Shown here in pieces: positions 44,329-53,236 of a DNA stretch of 64,000 bases. The translations under genes and the position numbers were made by a program. Location of the stretch: NCBI GenBank assembly GCA_944324305.1, contig CALUVV010000003.1:124001-188000 (forward strand). Direction: 5' to 3'. The notes under the pieces were generated by a model. It was not told the DNA's origin and made no database searches. It worked only from the letters and a program-made list of their open reading frames with translations. Numbering within the stretch: position 1 is the stretch's first letter; every line of letters starts with the position of its first letter. Origin of the DNA: Candidatus Gastranaerophilales bacterium. Lineage in GTDB: Bacteria > Cyanobacteriota > Vampirovibrionia > Gastranaerophilales > Gastranaerophilaceae.

Positions 44329-45528
44329 ATGGGTATGTACAGTATTACCGGATGGTCAGGCGGCGGACGACGCCCGCTAACTTACAACTTAAAAGCAGGA
44401 CAATTCAGAGGCATGGGAAGAGTAAACGTCTATCCGAGCAAAACAACTATTGTAAACAATAATTTTATCGGCGGCGGTTACGGCATGTACAATAACTATG
44501 AATGCTGTAATAACAGTACTCCCAAATGGATGAATTGGATGATGGGTATCGGCATCGGCAGTACATTACTTGGCGGAATTCTCGGAATGTTCGGTATCGG
44601 CGGTAATAACGGCAGTGAACAGATAGAAGGCGCCGGCGGTAAAGAACCGGAAAAAACAAATGACAATACATATAAAAGCTTACAAGATCAAATAAAAGCA
44701 CAACAGGAACAAATAGATAAGCTGGAAAAGCAACTTGCAACAAGAAAAGCTCCAGCTCCTAAAAAAACAGAAGATACTCCGGCTCCAGCAGCGGAAGAGC
44801 AGAAACCTGCCGAACCCGAAACACCCAAAGCAGACTACTCTTACATAGCAAACGGCAGAAAAATGGTTTGTACAGATGCAAGCAAGAGAACAGACAATAT
44901 ATCAGGCACTTTATCAAATGTACAAACTGATGCCAACGGTGTACCGCAAAGCTTTACGTTAACAGATGACCAAAGCGGAAACAGATATCAATATCAGGTA
45001 AAAGTCGCTGATGACGGGACTGTAACTTATGAATGTATAAGCAAAAACGGTCAGCCGACTATCGGTGCCCCGACATATTCTTTAAAAGACGGCAAATTAG
45101 TTAATGAAAACGGCCAAAACGGTTATGGTCAGGGAATTCGCACACAGAGTGCCCCCCCCCCGACAAACGCATCTTCAAATAATACAACCAAAATTGAAAC
45201 AACCGCAGACGGGCAATCAGTCAGCGATACAGAAACATTTATGACACCTTATAAACACTCTGACGGTAAATATTACTCAAAACCGGAACAGGATAACGGA
45301 TTATTTAACACACCCTGGAGCAGTTACGCAGCATCAAATAACACTCAAACGAAAAATGCAAATTCTGTAAAAACATCGCTGGAAAACTGTGAAGCATTCA
45401 AAAAAGCAGGCGGTAAAGATGTAAAAATAACTCAAAACAGCGACGGAACATTCACTGCAACATTCAAAATTCAGGGCGGTGAAAGAACTCTCAGCGGCGC
45501 AGCATTAGATAAATTTATTGAAGGATAA
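44329..45528 (+). CDS. Unknown modular protein 2 with an in-frame C10 tract
   Basis: 399 aa paralogue of the previous gene: IVNNNFIGG, CC-containing Gly/Tyr segment, WMNWMMGIGIGSTLLGGILGMFG helix, coiled coil YKSLQDQIKAQQEQIDKLEK, then a Pro/Ala/Glu linker (APAPKKTEDTPAPAAEEQK). A beta-rich region (about 165-265) and a C-terminal domain (VKTSLENCEAFKKAGGKDVKI...LSGAALDKFIEG) follow. A C10 tract at 45152-45161 encodes APPPT between them. At 10 C the frame is open. At 9 C it stops about 30 codons later; at 11 C it stops at once after PPPDKRIFK, removing the last ~115 residues. Confidence 0.7.
   Translation: MGMYSITGWSGGGRRPLTYNLKAGQFRGMGRVNVYPSKTTIVNNNFIGGGYGMYNNYECCNNSTPKWMNWMMGIGIGSTLLGGILGMFGIGGNNGSEQIEGAGGKEPEKTNDNTYKSLQDQIKAQQEQIDKLEKQLATRKAPAPKKTEDTPAPAAEEQKPAEPETPKADYSYIANGRKMVCTDASKRTDNISGTLSNVQTDANGVPQSFTLTDDQSGNRYQYQVKVADDGTVTYECISKNGQPTIGAPTYSLKDGKLVNENGQNGYGQGIRTQSAPPPTNASSNNTTKIETTADGQSVSDTETFMTPYKHSDGKYYSKPEQDNGLFNTPWSSYAASNNTQTKNANSVKTSLENCEAFKKAGGKDVKITQNSDGTFTATFKIQGGERTLSGAALDKFIEG
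45152..45161. repeat. C10 homopolymer tract (modular protein 2)
   Basis: G-C10-GACAA context identical to genes A and B over 16 nt, but here in frame with ten C. Confidence 0.95.
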
Positions 45529-45553
45529 AAAAACTCCCTTCGGGGAGTTTTTT
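45529..45553 (+). terminator. Intrinsic terminator
   Basis: AAAACTCCC / GGGAGTTTT stem with a TTCG-type tetraloop and T-run, at the stop codon. Confidence 0.93.
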
Positions 45554-45638
45554 CTTATGAGTAAATTATTCTTTACATAAAATTGGCATTTTAATAAAAA
45601 AAATGTATAATAAATGTGTAGAAAGAAAGAGGGGTTAT

Positions 45639-46073
45639 ATGGAAGATTTAAAAGTTGCCATAGGGTCTGATCATGGCGGGTTTCATTATAAAGAAGCCAT
45701 TATTGAATATTTAAAAGCAAGAAATATAGATTACATTGATGTAGGAACATATACACGCGAGTCATGCGATTACCCGATAATTGCTAAACATGTTGCAGAA
45801 AAAGTAATATCAGGCGAGGCAAACAGAGGCATACTTGTGTGCGGTACAGGGATAGGAATGTCAATTGCAGCTAACAAAATCAGAGGGATAAGAGCTGCTT
45901 TATGCGGCGATACTTATTCGGCCAGAGTTTCCAGAGCACATAACAATGCAAATGTACTTTGCCTCGGAGAAAGAGTTATAGGAGAACACCTTGCACTTGA
46001 TATCGTCGATGTGTGGCTCAAAGCAGGTTTTGAAGCCGGCAGACACAAACGCAGAGTTGACATGATAGAGTAA
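45639..46073 (+). CDS. rpiB: Ribose-5-phosphate isomerase B
   Basis: Interconverts ribose 5-phosphate and ribulose 5-phosphate in the pentose phosphate pathway. 144 aa from ATG 45639, preceded by GAGGGG; an in-frame ATG 36 nt earlier is less likely. Motifs are VAIGSDHGGFHYKEAIIEYL, DVGTYTRESCDYP, GILVCGTGIGMSIAANKIRGIRAALCGDTYSA (catalytic Cys in VCGTGIG) and RAHNNANVLCLGERVIG. The next gene is rsfS on the same strand, 37 nt on. Confidence 0.96.
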   Translation: MEDLKVAIGSDHGGFHYKEAIIEYLKARNIDYIDVGTYTRESCDYPIIAKHVAEKVISGEANRGILVCGTGIGMSIAANKIRGIRAALCGDTYSARVSRAHNNANVLCLGERVIGEHLALDIVDVWLKAGFEAGRHKRRVDMIE

Positions 46074-46110
46074 AAGTTTTCATGGTATAATCTAAAAAAA
46101 GGACAATACT

Positions 46111-46503
46111 ATGACAAACGAACTTGATACAAAAACACTCGCATGTGTTATTGCAAGAGCACTTGATGAAAAACTCGGTAAAGATATTACTATATTAAAT
46201 ATAAGCAATGTTTCTTCACTTGCAGATTACTTTGTAATAGTAACAGGAGACTCTACTCCGCAGGTAAAAGCGCTTATGAATAATACGAAAGAACGTATCA
46301 AAGAGTTGTTCTCACGTTCTCCCGTAAGAATGGAAAATGATGCCAGAAACCGCTGGAATTTACTTGATTACGGAGATGTGGTAGTTCATATTCTGCATAA
46401 AGAAGAACGGCAGACATATGCAATTGAAAAATTCTGGAGTAACGCATTCAGCATACCGGAAGATGAATGGAAAAAACTTTCGGAAAATTATAAAGAATTT
46501 TAA
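46111..46503 (+). CDS. rsfS: Ribosomal silencing factor RsfS
   Basis: Binds L14 and blocks subunit joining under starvation. 130 aa. Family signature ISNVSSLADYFVIVTGDSTPQVKALMNNTKERIKE, then GDVVVHILHKEERQTYAIEKFWSNA. TATAAT and AAAAAAGGA precede the ATG. Commonly linked to nadD/obg; here next to rpiB. Confidence 0.95.
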   Translation: MTNELDTKTLACVIARALDEKLGKDITILNISNVSSLADYFVIVTGDSTPQVKALMNNTKERIKELFSRSPVRMENDARNRWNLLDYGDVVVHILHKEERQTYAIEKFWSNAFSIPEDEWKKLSENYKEF

Positions 46504-46510
46504 TAACGTA

Positions 46511-46542
46511 ATCGGCTTCACATATATGTGGAGTCTTTTCTT
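46511..46542 (+). terminator. Probable intrinsic terminator
   Basis: CTTCACATATATGTGGAG hairpin (46516-46533) followed by a T-rich run interrupted by C. Confidence 0.6.
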
Positions 46543-46601
46543 TATGTTACATTTCTAAATAGTATTGCAAAATCTTAAAAATAGTGTAAAATAAAGTTGT
46601 T

Positions 46602-47663
46602 ATGAATAGAGAAGAGATAGATAAAAAAATTAATGAATTAGTCTTAGCTATGGCTAAAGACCCGCAAAATATTGAGAATTACCACAGATTATCGGAACTT
46701 TATCTTCAAATTGAAGATTATGACAAAGTTATGTCTGTTTTAGACAGTCTTCTGGCTATACAGCCTGATGATGTACAGGCTTTAGTCGGAATGGGTACAA
46801 TGTGGTTTTACGAAAAAGATTTCAGAAAATCATTGTCTTACTACAACAGAGCATTAACTGTTAACCCGAAAAATTATTTAATTTACTATAATATGGGTAA
46901 TGTTTTTGCAGAATGGAAAAACTTCCCGAAAGCATTGTTCTATTACAACAGAGCTATTGATTTGAATTCTACAAATCCCGAGATTTATAATGCGATTGCG
47001 CTTTTATATCAGGATAATGAAGATTATGTTGAGTCAAAAGCTTATTATGAAAAAGCATTGTCGCTTGATCCCGAAAATATTACGGCTCTTGTTGATATGG
47101 GTAATGTTTGCTTTAAACTTTTCGATTATGAAACAGCTCTGGAACTATACAAAAAAGTATTTGTTCTTAATCCTGATAACAAAATAGTTGCAATTTGTAT
47201 CGGCAACACCTTAACTTTAATGAAGGAAAGAGAAAAAGCTTACAATTACTTTGAAAAAGCACTTCAAATGGAAGGTGATAACTACAAAGCGTATATATGC
47301 TACGCAATTTCTTTATCCGAATTCGGCGAATATGACATGGCTGTTGAGATGTATAAAAAAGCAGAAAAAATTCAGCCCAAAGAAATTGATGCACAGATAC
47401 TTCTTGCAAACCTTTATACAAACTTCAACCATCTCGATTTAGCAATGGACTTGTATAAGGAAGCTTTAAGAATTAAGCCTAACAGTGCTAAAACATATAT
47501 GCTGCTTGGTAATGCGCATTATCTTAAAGGAGAAATTGAACAATCAATTGCATCTTATCGTGCATCTATTAATATTTCTCCGGAAAATGACGAGTACAGG
47601 CTTGTATATACACAGGTACTTGACGAGTATATTAATAAAAAACGAAAGGGAGAACCTGTTTAA
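46602..47663 (+). CDS. Tetratricopeptide-repeat protein
   Basis: 353 aa made almost entirely of about nine TPR units (for example YYNRALTVNPKNYLIYYNMGNVFAEWKNFPKALF and YYEKALSLDPENITALVDMGNVCFKLFDYETALELY), a protein-protein interaction scaffold. No signal peptide or catalytic domain. A TTGCAA/TAAAAT promoter (16-nt spacer) ends 9 nt before the ATG, giving almost no leader. The next membrane-protein gene begins 2 nt after the stop and is probably co-transcribed. Confidence 0.93.
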   Translation: MNREEIDKKINELVLAMAKDPQNIENYHRLSELYLQIEDYDKVMSVLDSLLAIQPDDVQALVGMGTMWFYEKDFRKSLSYYNRALTVNPKNYLIYYNMGNVFAEWKNFPKALFYYNRAIDLNSTNPEIYNAIALLYQDNEDYVESKAYYEKALSLDPENITALVDMGNVCFKLFDYETALELYKKVFVLNPDNKIVAICIGNTLTLMKEREKAYNYFEKALQMEGDNYKAYICYAISLSEFGEYDMAVEMYKKAEKIQPKEIDAQILLANLYTNFNHLDLAMDLYKEALRIKPNSAKTYMLLGNAHYLKGEIEQSIASYRASINISPENDEYRLVYTQVLDEYINKKRKGEPV

Positions 47664-47665
47664 AA

Positions 47666-48073
47666 ATGCGTGAAGATACCCCGTATATGATTGAAAGGAT
47701 AATTGCAGCATTAACGTATCTTACAATGGGTATGGTCGGTTTTATATGGTTAATTGCGGGGTTATTCACAAAAGCAAGATTGAAGCCTTTTTTGCAATAT
47801 CATATATTCCAATCAATCTTTATCGCACTGGGTTTTACTGTCTTATCAATATTCATAGGCTGGCTGTCAAATCTCTTGAGTTTTATTCCAATTATCAACA
47901 GACTTGTAGCGCAAATAACTTTTCTGTTAAATATGCCCTTATTTTTTGATTATTCATTGCTGCAGACTTTAATTTATACTGTATTGATTTATCTGGCAGT
48001 AACGGCATTTATGGGCAAATACAGCTATATACTGTGGGTTTCGGATATTATTGACCAGAATATAAGCAGATAA
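47666..48073 (+). CDS. Small polytopic membrane protein (Tic20/DUF4870-like, tentative)
   Basis: 135 aa with four predicted TM segments (about 10-32, 46-68, 78-95, 100-118). The start YMIERIIAALTYLTMGMVGFIWLIAGLFTKARLKPFLQYHIFQSIFIAL, with a charged loop then Q-Y-H before the second helix, resembles the Tic20/Ycf60 and DUF4870 groups found in cyanobacteria. The match is short and uncertain. A Shine-Dalgarno (AAAGGGAG) lies within the end of the TPR gene. Confidence 0.6.
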   Translation: MREDTPYMIERIIAALTYLTMGMVGFIWLIAGLFTKARLKPFLQYHIFQSIFIALGFTVLSIFIGWLSNLLSFIPIINRLVAQITFLLNMPLFFDYSLLQTLIYTVLIYLAVTAFMGKYSYILWVSDIIDQNISR

Positions 48074-48096
48074 AAAAACTGCGCCCGAAAGCGCAG
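48070..48096 (-). terminator. Intrinsic terminator of the NAGPA-type gene
   Basis: CTGCGC / GCGCAG stem with loop TTTCGG on the minus strand, followed by seven T. Confidence 0.85.
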
Positions 48097-48125
48097 GTAT
48101 GTGGCATTTATGAAAAGATTATGAA

Positions 48126-49388
48126 TTATGATTTTTCTGTTTTAGATAAAATAATAGCGTTTGATAGCGGAATACCTCCTGTCATGTGAGGTTTGTTTAC
48201 AACTCTGCCGTTTACATACATTACTGTTGAACCGCCTCCGTCAAGATTTATTGCTCCGACACATCCGATTGATTGCATGAAATTTGCAAGCTCCATTAAA
48301 GTCATTCCTATTGAGCTGCCTTCACGGCCGTCAACAGCTACAAGAATAAAGTTATTATCTGCAGTATAGCCGATAGCACTTCTCGGATTACGCCCGCCGA
48401 TTGCACCGAGTTTCTGAGCAGTCATGTCAACGTAAACTTCGCCGTTTTTTACAAGGTACGGGCCGCCGCTTATTATATGTTTTACCCCTTTCCATTCGGG
48501 ATTTGTTTTTACAACCAGTTCTGCGTCTTTTTTATCAAGAAGATCATATAATATACTTTTCGGGCCTGATATTACATAGCCGTTTTCGGGTATTTCGACA
48601 GAATTTGCCGATGCCTTTGTAATCTTATCGTCCGTAACCTGCAAGCCTACACCGTATTTAGGAGCAGACGGGGCATATTTACCCCATTCGGGAGTATACA
48701 CAAGTACATGAGTTGAAAGCATTCTCGGCTGATTTATATTATCAACTTTAATTGTTTTTTTGCTTCCTTTAATAGAAGCATCAAGCTGAATTCTTGCAAC
48801 ATCAAACCCATTATCAAAAATTCCCATAGCTACCCTGTCGTAAATGGGACCTGTGTACATTTTTTTATCAATCATTAAAGTTCCGAGAGGAACGCCTGTT
48901 TGAGGCTTAAAATATGTACCGTTTAATGCTACTACTGCATTATTATTTTTTGCGATTGTTGTTATTGTCCTTCTGCTTTTAAGTGTTGAATTTGATGAAA
49001 GTGCGGGAGTTAAATCCAAATCTTCGGCCAATTTCATATCTGCTTCTACAACATTTATTCTTACAGGCCTTCCGCTATAGTATTTTGTAAGTTTAATATG
49101 CTTTACCCCGCCTGTTACATCCGAAATAATTGCTTTAGGATATTTTTGCCGGATCATAGTATCAAAATTCTTTTGCCTTGTCCCGGGAGAAATCTCATTC
49201 AGAATTTTTTGTTTTAATTGACCTGTATCAAAGTCAGGGGCTGTTACCTGTGCAACTTTCGTATTACTTGCATGAATAGGCATCAGCACCTGACACAAAA
49301 TTATAACCCCGATTATAGATATATTAACAGCAACTTCTGTTAATTTTCTCAGCTCATAGTTTTCAGCATTATAAATCAACGTATCCAT
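48126..49388 (-). CDS. Phosphodiester glycosidase (NAGPA) domain protein
   Basis: 420 aa. A membrane anchor near residues 22-40 (AVNISIIGVIILCQVLMPI) puts the rest outside the cytoplasm. The NAGPA domain (about 140-415) shows VVALNGTYFKPQTGVPLGTLMIDKKM, FISGGPYLV-like IISGGPYLVKNGEVY, GGRNPRSAIGYTADNNFILVAVDGR and CVGAINLDGGGSTVMYVNGRVVN, the catalytic core of the family. Such enzymes trim phosphodiester-linked sugars in cell-envelope polymers. Shine-Dalgarno GAGGTGA. A single gene with its own promoter and terminator. Confidence 0.92.
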   Translation of the reverse strand: MDTLIYNAENYELRKLTEVAVNISIIGVIILCQVLMPIHASNTKVAQVTAPDFDTGQLKQKILNEISPGTRQKNFDTMIRQKYPKAIISDVTGGVKHIKLTKYYSGRPVRINVVEADMKLAEDLDLTPALSSNSTLKSRRTITTIAKNNNAVVALNGTYFKPQTGVPLGTLMIDKKMYTGPIYDRVAMGIFDNGFDVARIQLDASIKGSKKTIKVDNINQPRMLSTHVLVYTPEWGKYAPSAPKYGVGLQVTDDKITKASANSVEIPENGYVISGPKSILYDLLDKKDAELVVKTNPEWKGVKHIISGGPYLVKNGEVYVDMTAQKLGAIGGRNPRSAIGYTADNNFILVAVDGREGSSIGMTLMELANFMQSIGCVGAINLDGGGSTVMYVNGRVVNKPHMTGGIPLSNAIILSKTEKS

Positions 49389-49515
49389 AACGTCACCTCA
49401 AATTTTTAAAGTAACCGGATACCTTTTTGATTTAAGAGTGGGGTGGGGAATAACACTCATCGGAAACCTGAATTGTCATTTTTATAAACCATCTTATCAG
49501 GGACTTCCTACTACT

Positions 49516-49544
49516 ATTGTAACATATTTTAACAAATACTTCAA
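49516..49544 (-). promoter_or_regulatory. Promoter of the NAGPA-type gene
   Basis: Minus strand TTGAAG (49544-49539), 17 nt, TACAAT (49521-49516). Predicts a leader of about 120 nt with a small GAGTG/CACTC hairpin; no known riboswitch recognised. Confidence 0.6.
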
Positions 49545-49601
49545 TCCCTCTGACTGCAAGGATTTTACAAAACTAAATATAGTATAATTAACACTAAACC
49601 A

Positions 49602-49634
49602 CAAAAAAGACGGTTATAAAAACCGTCTTAAAAA
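49602..49634. terminator. Bidirectional intrinsic terminator
   Basis: AAGACGGTT / AACCGTCTT stem, loop ATAAA, A-run and T-run on either side. Ends the minus-strand gene at 49640. Confidence 0.9.
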
Positions 49635-49639
49635 AATCA

Positions 49640-50059
49640 TTATATATCACATAAATAAGTTTGCACAAACTTTTTAGCTTCATTTACAGGCATCTCTTCG
49701 TCGAGTGAAGCTACCTCTACCGGTTTTCCGGCAGATCTTTTAATATTAAAGTTAACATATGACTTATTACCAAATATGCCATTGGTTAGAGTTAATTTAG
49801 CTTCTTTGCCGAACTTAGTTTCCTGCAAAAATATATTAACTTTATCAGTTTTAGCCATATAAGTGCCAAGCTGGTCACCTCTACGATTTTGTGCAAGCTT
49901 TCCGAATGCTTTTGTTACAAGCTTCTCAACTGTATTTTCTTTTGAAGAGAAGCTTACAGTATCAGCCTGCACCTCTTTGTTTAATGGCATATAAGCATTT
50001 TTCTGCATACGACAATTTGGTGTAGAAACAGACGGGTTAAAATTAATTTTTGAAATCAT
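49640..50059 (-). CDS. Unknown 139-aa protein
   Basis: No family recognised. Good Shine-Dalgarno (GAAGGAAA). N-terminus MISKINFNPSVSTPN and ADTVSFSSKENTV is polar and disordered-looking; from about 45 the chain looks like a small alpha/beta domain (KVNIFLQETKFGKEAKLTLTNGIFGNKSYVNFNIKRS). A single CD near the C-terminus (YLCDI). No signal peptide. Downstream of, and on the same strand as, pilin-like gene D. Confidence 0.6.
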   Translation of the reverse strand: MISKINFNPSVSTPNCRMQKNAYMPLNKEVQADTVSFSSKENTVEKLVTKAFGKLAQNRRGDQLGTYMAKTDKVNIFLQETKFGKEAKLTLTNGIFGNKSYVNFNIKRSAGKPVEVASLDEEMPVNEAKKFVQTYLCDI

Positions 50060-50134
50060 TTTTCTTTCCTTCTGATTAAATGTATATTACACACTTATTA
50101 AAACGCAAAATTTGTTTCATGTCAAACATTGCAG

Positions 50135-50874
50135 TTATTTGAAGCATGGATAATCATCAGGAATTTGCCAGCCATTTAATTGAATTATTTTAGCCCCGTT
50201 AGAACAAGAATTATAAAGTCCTTCTTTTGTTCCGTCCCAATTTACATCAATATAAGGTTCTACACCCAAATTTTTGAAGTATTCATTTCTTTTACCACTT
50301 GCACCGGCGGGATAAAATGCAAACATAAATTTATCTTTACCTGTTTTTAGTTGAGCCAATTCTGCTTTTGATCCCTTAGGAAAAAAGTATATATCTTGCC
50401 CGTAGTATGTAAAATAAGCAGCAGAACCATCTGCAAAATAAACGTATAATATTCCGTCTTTATTTTCGATTTTTGTATATTTAATATAATTTTTCAGATA
50501 TTCATTAAAAAATTTTACTGTACAGGAATAATTATCTTTATCTCCAGCAGAACAAAATGCTGAAGGACGCCAATCAACTCTCATAATATTTTTATCTTGT
50601 TCAGAAAGTAATATGGCTTGATTTATTGTAGAATAAAATTTTTTAAGTCGTGTTGTAATTATTTTTTTGTTGTGGTTTTGGATAAGAGTCGGCAAAGTTA
50701 ATGCAGAAACAACACCTATAATTCCTAAAGTTACAAGAACTTCGGCAAGGGTAAACGCAGGAGCTGAGCCTAGAGTACGCCCCCCCCCCGAGCACTACGT
50801 GCGTAGCCATCACAACACAAGCTTTGTGTGACTTGCAAAATTTTGGAAACTGTTTGCTTTAAATCTTTTCTCAT
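50135..50874 (-). CDS. Pilin-like gene D, out of frame at a G10 tract (candidate phase-variable, OFF)
   Basis: ATG 50874 preceded by AAAGGAG, 16 nt after the helicase stop. With ten G on the coding strand (50789-50780) the frame runs into TAG after 34 codons. One more G (or two fewer) opens a 246-aa prepilin with a 40-residue leader ending RGGGRTLGSAPA before FTLAEVLVTLGIIGVVSAL. The leader matches that of gene E residue for residue in length, which supports this start. The globular half is short, with SCTVKFFNEYLKNYIKYT and a degenerate IDVNWDGTKEG instead of DINGxxGPN. Confidence 0.85.
50780..50789. repeat. C10/G10 homopolymer tract (gene D)
   Basis: G-C10-GA on the + strand, G10 on the coding strand, inside the prepilin leader; 11 or 8 needed for an open frame. 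Next to it is a near-palindrome CTACGTGCGTAG. Confidence 0.95.
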
Positions 50875-50897
50875 TAATTGCTCCTTTCTTTTTTATA

Positions 50898-53183
50898 CTA
50901 ATCAATATCAACAGGTTCACGCTGAATTTTATCTATAGCCTCACGAGCCGTAAACACAAGTGCTTCAGGCACATTTTCAATTGTGGTAAACTGTCTTAAA
51001 ACATCTACAACACGCTTAAATGAACGAACAATGTCACCTTCGCCAATGTCAATTTGTTCCGTAATAGTTTCCCATTCGGCTCCTTCAACCCACAACTCAA
51101 TAAGTGAACTGAAATACGGATTTATATACATTGGTGCTTCCACAGAATATCTGCCCTGAACTTTTTCAAGCTTACGTCTGATGTTTCTGATAAGGTTAAG
51201 CGTTTTACGAACAGGTTCGGATATAGGAAGATACGGAATATCAATTCTTAAATCTTCTGTCGTAATTGCACAAACAACAGCAGCAAGCTGTGCAGGTGTT
51301 AAGTTCTCCAAAACATGAGAGAAAATTATTTCAGCAATAAACAATTCATTTTCTGAACGTATTTGTGAAGTAGTTATACCCTGCAAAGTCGGATAGTCAT
51401 CTCTCAAGTAATTCATATCAATAAGAACGCTTCTGTGTGCTAAAAACTTATTCCAGAATATATCACGCTGCTTTTCAATTTCCTTATCAAGTTTATGCAG
51501 ACGTACAGAAAAACGCTCAAGTACTTCAACATTTTTCGAATGTTTTTTATAAAGTTTGCAGGTGTCGCATTTAAAACCATGCATTTTTTCAAGCATAGCT
51601 TTTGTTTCTTTTCCGAATTTTACAGCTTCCTGCGATAAAGGCCTGTTTTTTGAACGCTCTTGTTTACAGATTTTTTTATAGGTTTGTCTGTTTTGAACGT
51701 ATATATGTCTTAATTTATCATATTCATGCAGTTTGTCATCGCAAAGTTTATAAGGACAAATAAACTCACGCGACTTTATCTCATTTTCAATCTGTTCCTG
51801 CGCTTTTAAAAGCGGCTGCAATCTTGAGCCTGAAGAGAAGTATCCGAAACTTTTTAAAATCAGTTCTTTTGCTTCTTCTAAACTGAAGCGCTGTAAAAGG
51901 TTCAATACCATTGAGTAACTTGGAGAAAAGCGGCTTTCCAGAGGATTTGCATCACTCAATACAAGTTCTGCGACTTCTTCGGGAGTTTGAAACTGGGTGC
52001 CGACAATCGTAACATATCCGACTTCATCCATTCCCCTGCGTCCCGCACGCCCCGACATTTGTAAAAACTCGCTTGCCGTAAGCATTCTGTGACCGCTGTC
52101 CGTACGCTTGCTTGTCGAACTTATTACAGTAGAACGTGCAGGCATGTTTATCCCTGCTGCAAGTGTTTCTGTCGCAAATACGACTTTAATAAGTCCTTTT
52201 TGAAATAGTTTTTCGACAAGGTTTTTCCACGCCGGCAATAGTCCTGCATGATGAGATGCAACCCCGCAAAGCAGATATTCTATATGCTTATTATTATAAA
52301 GATGCGGATTTTCAGCGATATATTCATCAATAAATTGCTGAATTTGCGCTCTTTCACCTTTTGTTATTAAATCCAGAGATGCGCATTTTTCCATTTGTTC
52401 ATCGCATTTTCTGCGAGAAAAAGTAAAATATATTGCAGGAAGCATATCATTATTCTGCAAATTACGGATAACTTCCTTTACATAAGATTTTTTGTTTTGA
52501 AGTTTTCTGCCGAACACCCTTTTTTCGGGTTTAATTTTCTTATTAAGCCGGCCGCTTGGAGTTAAAAGCGGAAGAAGCTTTGTCGGCTGTGAACTGTCAA
52601 AATAATAAAACCTTAACGGAACAGGTCTAAAGTCAGTATCAACAAGTTCGGTCTTTGAGTGAACGGTATTAATCCAGTCCGTAAGTTCCTGTGCATTTGC
52701 AACTGTTGCAGAGAGCGCAATTATTTGAACATTTGTCGGGCAGTAAATAATACTTTCTTCCCAGACTGTACCGCGCTGCTCATCATTCATATAATGAACT
52801 TCATCAAGTACAACATACTTAACTTCTTTCATATTATCGGTAACAGAACCGAAATTTGTACCGTAAAGCATATTACGAAAGACTTCTGTTGTCATAACAA
52901 CAATTTGGGCATTACGGTTAATCGAAGTATCACCCGTCAAAAGTCCGACCTTTTCCTGCCCGTACCGCTCGCCAAAGTCATAATATTTTTGATTGGAAAG
53001 AGCTTTCAAAGGAGTTGTATAAAAAATTCGTTTTCCTTCCTGTAAGGCTCTATGAATTGCATGCTGTGCAATAACAGTTTTACCTGCACCTGTAGGAGCA
53101 CAAACTACCACGCTTTTGCCGTCATCTATAAATTTACAGGCATCTTTTTGAAAATCGTCTAATTCAAACGGGAATTCGTACAT
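50898..53183 (-). CDS. Ski2-like DEAD/DEAH-box RNA helicase
   Basis: 761 aa from ATG 53183 (MYEFPFELDDFQKDAC), 6 nt after GGAG; a TTG 15 nt upstream is less likely. RecA domains: CAPTGAGKTVIAQHAI (Walker A), TTPLKALSNQKYYDF, LDEVHYMNDEQRG (DEVH), LSATVAN, then ASHHAGLLPAWK, FATETLAAGINMPARSTV and MSGRAGRRGMDEVG. The C-terminal rRNA_proc-arch/DSHCT-type region follows (LQGITTSQIRS...AEIIFSHVLENLTPAQLAAVVCAI...VEGAEWETI). This bacterial form is typical of cyanobacteria and plastids, where it acts in RNA turnover or processing. Confidence 0.93.
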   Translation of the reverse strand: MYEFPFELDDFQKDACKFIDDGKSVVVCAPTGAGKTVIAQHAIHRALQEGKRIFYTTPLKALSNQKYYDFGERYGQEKVGLLTGDTSINRNAQIVVMTTEVFRNMLYGTNFGSVTDNMKEVKYVVLDEVHYMNDEQRGTVWEESIIYCPTNVQIIALSATVANAQELTDWINTVHSKTELVDTDFRPVPLRFYYFDSSQPTKLLPLLTPSGRLNKKIKPEKRVFGRKLQNKKSYVKEVIRNLQNNDMLPAIYFTFSRRKCDEQMEKCASLDLITKGERAQIQQFIDEYIAENPHLYNNKHIEYLLCGVASHHAGLLPAWKNLVEKLFQKGLIKVVFATETLAAGINMPARSTVISSTSKRTDSGHRMLTASEFLQMSGRAGRRGMDEVGYVTIVGTQFQTPEEVAELVLSDANPLESRFSPSYSMVLNLLQRFSLEEAKELILKSFGYFSSGSRLQPLLKAQEQIENEIKSREFICPYKLCDDKLHEYDKLRHIYVQNRQTYKKICKQERSKNRPLSQEAVKFGKETKAMLEKMHGFKCDTCKLYKKHSKNVEVLERFSVRLHKLDKEIEKQRDIFWNKFLAHRSVLIDMNYLRDDYPTLQGITTSQIRSENELFIAEIIFSHVLENLTPAQLAAVVCAITTEDLRIDIPYLPISEPVRKTLNLIRNIRRKLEKVQGRYSVEAPMYINPYFSSLIELWVEGAEWETITEQIDIGEGDIVRSFKRVVDVLRQFTTIENVPEALVFTAREAIDKIQREPVDID

Positions 53184-53236
53184 CTTTACTCCAAACAAGC
53201 TAATCTCGTTTATATTATATCATAATTTTCAAAACT

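Noticed and set aside
44465..44743. Minus-strand ORF of 92 codons rich in Arg, Tyr and Cys
   Set aside because: Antisense to the Gly-rich head of modular protein 2; composition reflects the opposite strand's codons.
49389..49515. Riboswitch in the NAGPA-type gene leader
   Set aside because: The leader has a small hairpin but I could not match it to any known riboswitch consensus.
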